Assembly (NCBI GenBank): GCA_013214985.1
Contig: JABSRY010000091.1
Span: 1 to 7,925, forward strand
DNA from: Hyphomicrobiales bacterium
Lineage (GTDB): Bacteria; Pseudomonadota; Alphaproteobacteria; Rhizobiales; OSC116
Direction: 5' to 3'
Length of the DNA stretch: 7,925 nucleotides
Position numbers and translations under genes: made by a program. The notes beneath the pieces were generated by a model. The model searched no databases. It was not told the DNA's origin and worked only from the letters and a program-made list of their open reading frames with translations. This document shows positions 5,997-7,925 of this stretch, piece after piece. Each line of letters starts with the position of its first letter. Position 1 is the first letter of the stretch.

Positions 5997-6192
5997 TTCT
6001 GCACTGTGCTTGACTGGAAATTAAAGGTGAATATTTTATAACCCATCGGTTCAGGGTTGCATGATCCACAGTCACGCCGCGCTCCATCATAATTTCTTCC
6101 AAATCACGATAAGAAACCGCATAGCGAACATAAAAGAATACCGCGTATAAAATGACGTCTTTGGGGAAGTGACTGCCTGAAAATGATATCAT
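5986..6192 (-). pseudogene. Truncated IS6-family transposase (N-terminal fragment)
   Basis: From ATG 6192 (a TTG at 6195 adds one residue) the frame reads MISFSGSHFPKDVILYAVFF and on through YAVSYRDLEEIMMERGV and VDHATLNRWVIKYSP. This is the start of an IS6-family DDE transposase, including its helix-turn-helix. Family resemblance ends near KYSPLI (about base 6019). The remaining codons to the TAA at 5986-5988 are read-through into cupin sequence in another frame. The whole catalytic domain with the DDE triad is missing, so the fragment cannot transpose by itself. It overlaps the present cupin start by 11 bp. Confidence 0.9.
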
Positions 6193-6283
6193 CAAGGTAA
6201 CCTAAATCTATTGCTAGTTTTAAGATGTTTATATGCTCAGATGAAAATATCAATAAAAACCTAAAATCTTTGCGACAGAACCA
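6019..6283 (-). mobile_element. IS6-family element remnant (transposase-proximal end)
   Basis: About 265 bp of an IS6-type element remain. On the minus strand this is the terminal inverted repeat GGTTCTGTCGCAAA (6282-6269), a leader of about 75 bp and the first about 58 transposase codons, cut at about 6019 by the junction with cupin sequence. The other end is absent. A direct copy of the terminal 39 bp lies at 4769-4807, so the cupin-ArsR-SRPBCC segment sits between two like-oriented IS6 tips. IS6 elements move by replicative cointegration and often leave such arrangements. No target-site duplication can be assigned. Confidence 0.85.
6228..6253 (-). promoter_or_regulatory. Possible IS6 leader promoter reading toward the cupin operon
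   Basis: In the IS6 leader, the minus strand has TTGATA (6253-6248) and TATAAA (6233-6228). Both hexamers match the sigma-70 consensus well, but the 14-base spacing is short. If active, it would transcribe the transposase fragment and then the cupin, ArsR and SRPBCC genes, whose native promoter appears to be gone. Confidence 0.25.
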
Positions 6284-6513
6284 TTCCTGCTCATGAACAA
6301 ATGAATCAGGATATTAAATGAGCAATGAAAAACATCGTTTTTAGCAAAGCGGGCGAACTGAAATCGCTGATATACATAACCTAAAGGTAGATGGCCACGT
6401 TACAAACAGTCCTTTTATGCAGGGATACCCATAGTTGTAACGAACTGCAAACATAAATCGTTCGAACTGCCTTCTAAGCGAAAGGAATAGGGTATAAATA
6501 TCACTACGGATCA
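6284..6513. other. Intergenic stretch without a supported gene
   Basis: Between the IS6 end and the DUF2182 pseudogene I see no coding sequence on either strand; the best open stretch is a 19-codon plus-strand frame from ATG 6326 that I do not recognise. The sequence CGAACTG occurs three times (6354-6360, 6441-6447, 6463-6469), the last within a TTCGAA context. This could be a degenerate regulator binding region left from a gene removed by the IS. No terminator for the minus-strand operon is evident. Confidence 0.5.
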
Positions 6514-7109
6514 TCACGTCAATAATATGAATATCGCATATCCCAAAATAGCGAAGCCAACCGTCAAGTTAAACAGTTTAGTATTTGCAATTGTTTTTTC
6601 TCCAAAGCCTATCAACGCCAACCCAACAATCAAATATATATATTCATCACGCCACCTACAAACAAAAGACATGTAAGCCAAAAACCAGATCCAATGCAAC
6701 GCCAGCCAACATTCATGCCATCGCTTAATTTGCTGTTTTTAGGTTTAAAGCCGCACAATCCATTCTTGAAATTCACAAATTGATATATCCCCGCTATCAA
6801 TAGCAGAAACAAAACAACATTTTCCGGATTCAATTTTTGATGAACTAACCAACCCAAATTCATAAATACAAGTTGTAGAATCATTGCAAATACTGAAAAA
6901 ACTGCCCATGAAAATATGTAACCACTTAAATATTGCTTTAAATTTGGTACTGTCCAATAGAGGAACAGTTGAGTGGGGAGCATCATAGCAATCATCATTA
7001 GAAACCACATAATGAAAATATGAAATGCTGTCATGTCGCCCATTTCACCATACCATACATAAATCCAACAAATTAATGTCAGGCAGATGAAAATAATTTT
7101 TGAAATCAA
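6514..7109 (-). pseudogene. DUF2182 membrane protein, interrupted by a frameshift
   Basis: A small integral membrane protein of the DUF2182 family, function unknown. The first frame (TTG 7109 to TGA 6630-6632) carries MWFLMMIAMMLPT (residues 34-46), GYIFSWAVFSVFA (63-75), AGIYQF (106-111) and FWLTCLLFVGGVMN (143-156). These match the DUF2182 signature and predicted membrane helices. It stops prematurely after GVMNIYI. The missing end continues in another frame as YLIVGLALIGFGEKTIANT and on to a TGA at 6514-6516. Removing one AT unit from the repeat at 6634-6643 restores a single frame, GVMNIYLIVGLALIGFGEK, of about 197 residues. A strong ribosome binding site GGAGGA (7118-7113) lies four bases before the TTG, and the gene starts 12 bp after the DUF899 stop, so the two form an operon. 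Either a recent pseudogene or a slippage-controlled gene. Confidence 0.85.
6634..6643. repeat. (AT)5 dinucleotide tract at the DUF2182 frameshift
   Basis: Five AT units lie exactly where the DUF2182 reading frame breaks. Four units would keep the frame open across the conserved GVMN-IY-LIVGLAL junction, while five shift it to an immediate TGA. This is the expected footprint of replication slippage. Confidence 0.8.
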
Positions 7110-7121
7110 TCTTCCTCCAAC

Positions 7122-7826
7122 CTAATATTTATCATGATGTTTAACCCACACCATCGGGTTTCCTTCTTTTGGTTCCATGCGGCCTTTTGGTGTCAAATCG
7201 ATATATCGATAAGCTGCATTTGTAGCATCTAAACCACGCCCGTAAGTCGAATATGTATGATAGACATTACCCTTATCATCTTTGGCAAACACACTGGTTC
7301 CATGCATTTCATCCATCTGGATATTATCTATTTGCTTAAAGTTATAAGTCATACGTTCTGGCATATCGTAATGATCACCAAAACCAACGTTAAAATCGGC
7401 ATTAAAGTTATTCGGCGCAGAAGATACCCAATCAAAACCCCACCCCATTCGGTTTTTGAAAAGTTCTATTTTTCTAATAGTGGCTTTGGAAATTGCAACA
7501 AATGCAATATCTTGCGCACCTAAATGGCCTGATAGTCCATTATAGGTATCTGCCCAAAATGAACAGCTTTTGCAGCCTTCCTGCCAATCTTCGCCCATCA
7601 TAAAGTGATAAATGATTAACTGGCTTTTATCGCCAAACAAATCAGCGAAACTCACTTCGCCAGTTTCTGTTTCAAACATATATTGTTTATCAATTTTCAC
7701 CCATGGCAAAGCACGGCGCTGTGCAGCAACTTTGTCATTTTCATGGGTAAGTGCTTTTTCAGCTTTTAATAATTCTCGACGCGCTTCTAACCATTCATTT
7801 TTTGTTGCAGTTATAATTTCAGACAT
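7122..7826 (-). CDS. DUF899 family thioredoxin-like protein
   Basis: A 234-residue cytoplasmic protein of the DUF899 (AhpC/TSA-like, thioredoxin-fold) family; the true substrate is unknown and a redox role is inferred. Family marks in order are EWLEARRELLKAEKALT (11-27), RRALPWVKIDKQYMF (37-51), YHFMMGEDWQEGCKSCSFWAD (73-93, with Cys85 and Cys88 as a CxxC pair), and near the end YHTYSTYGRGLDATNAAY followed by LTPKGRMEP. Start ATG 7826 is chosen over ATG 7856 because it gives the usual family N-terminus and has GGAG (7837-7834) seven bases upstream. It is first in an operon with the DUF2182 gene, 12 bp downstream. Length is normal and all expected motifs are intact. Confidence 0.93.
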   Translation of the reverse strand: MSEIITATKNEWLEARRELLKAEKALTHENDKVAAQRRALPWVKIDKQYMFETETGEVSFADLFGDKSQLIIYHFMMGEDWQEGCKSCSFWADTYNGLSGHLGAQDIAFVAISKATIRKIELFKNRMGWGFDWVSSAPNNFNADFNVGFGDHYDMPERMTYNFKQIDNIQMDEMHGTSVFAKDDKGNVYHTYSTYGRGLDATNAAYRYIDLTPKGRMEPKEGNPMVWVKHHDKY

Positions 7827-7865
7827 TAAGTTTCTCCATAAAGTTATGGTATACACGCCTCACTC

Positions 7866-7896
7866 CAAGACCCGAAAGTCTTGATGTGATATTATA
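7866..7896 (-). promoter_or_regulatory. Possible promoter -10 and 5'-leader hairpin of the DUF899 operon
   Basis: The minus strand has a perfect TATAAT at 7896-7891, about 65 bases before the DUF899 ATG; no good -35 is visible at 16-18 bp. Just downstream, CAAGAC (7866-7871) and GTCTTG (7878-7883) form a 6-bp inverted repeat with a 6-base loop. It would fall at the transcript's start, as an operator or a 5' stem-loop. Suggestive only. Confidence 0.35.
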
Positions 7897-7925
7897 CGGA
7901 AATTATCTGTAACTTGATCTCGGAA

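Noticed and set aside
5724..6041. Plus-strand frames opposite the cupin gene
   Set aside because: They are antisense shadows of the cupin gene, which has clear family motifs and ATGA coupling to the ArsR gene.
6288..6324. Inverted repeat TGCTCAT / ATGAGCA just after the IS6 end
   Set aside because: A 7-bp stem with a 23-base spacer and no T-run is expected by chance in a stretch of this length.
7826..7856. ATG 7856 as the start of the DUF899 gene
   Set aside because: The ten extra codons do not look like the family's N-terminus, and the good ribosome binding site GGAG at 7834-7837 fits ATG 7826.
1..7925. CRISPR array, tRNA or rRNA genes
   Set aside because: No regularly spaced repeats of 25-40 bp and no sequence recognisable as a tRNA or rRNA on either strand.

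Overview
The window looks like an accessory region of a moderately AT-rich Gram-negative bacterium, probably a proteobacterium and plausibly an alphaproteobacterium. That assignment rests on recognising protein families (a Fic protein, a helicase/GIY-YIG pair, an IS6-type transposase, DUF899, DUF2182 and an ArsR/SRPBCC pair). It is an inference, because there is no rRNA or other phylogenetic marker here.

Positions 1-4538 hold a compact plus-strand operon. A Fic-domain protein with a C-terminal winged helix comes first (288-1319, with an apparent N-terminal coding extension back to about 180). It is followed by a DExH superfamily-2 helicase (1324-3180), a small reading frame (3125-3346) and a protein ending in a GIY-YIG-type nuclease domain (3339-4538). 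Gaps and overlaps are 4, -56 and -8 bp, so the genes are very likely co-transcribed. An ATP-driven nucleic-acid motor, a nuclease and a Fic enzyme together suggest a mobile-element or phage defence module, possibly the 3' half of a larger restriction-like locus whose other genes lie left of the window. The region before the Fic gene carries a perfect 36-bp palindrome, a second hairpin and a 12-bp direct repeat around both.

Positions 4539-4882 are a small graveyard of insertion sequences. They hold a minus-strand remnant resembling the end of an IS256-type transposase and a solitary 39-bp IS6-type terminus. A strong intrinsic terminator for the convergent minus-strand operon follows.

Positions 4883-5996 are a tightly overlapped minus-strand operon: cupin, then ArsR-family repressor, then SRPBCC/AHSA1 protein. 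Its 5' end abuts a truncated IS6-family element (6019-6283), whose outer end repeats the 39-bp terminus at 4769-4807 in direct orientation. The cupin frame has lost its normal start at this junction, and the IS remnant may now supply its promoter.

Positions 6284-6513 carry no gene that can be supported. Positions 6514-7826 hold a second minus-strand operon: a DUF899 thioredoxin-like protein, then a DUF2182 membrane protein. The DUF2182 gene is split by a frameshift that is explained exactly by one extra AT unit in a short AT repeat. A possible promoter for this pair and a short hairpin lie at the right edge.
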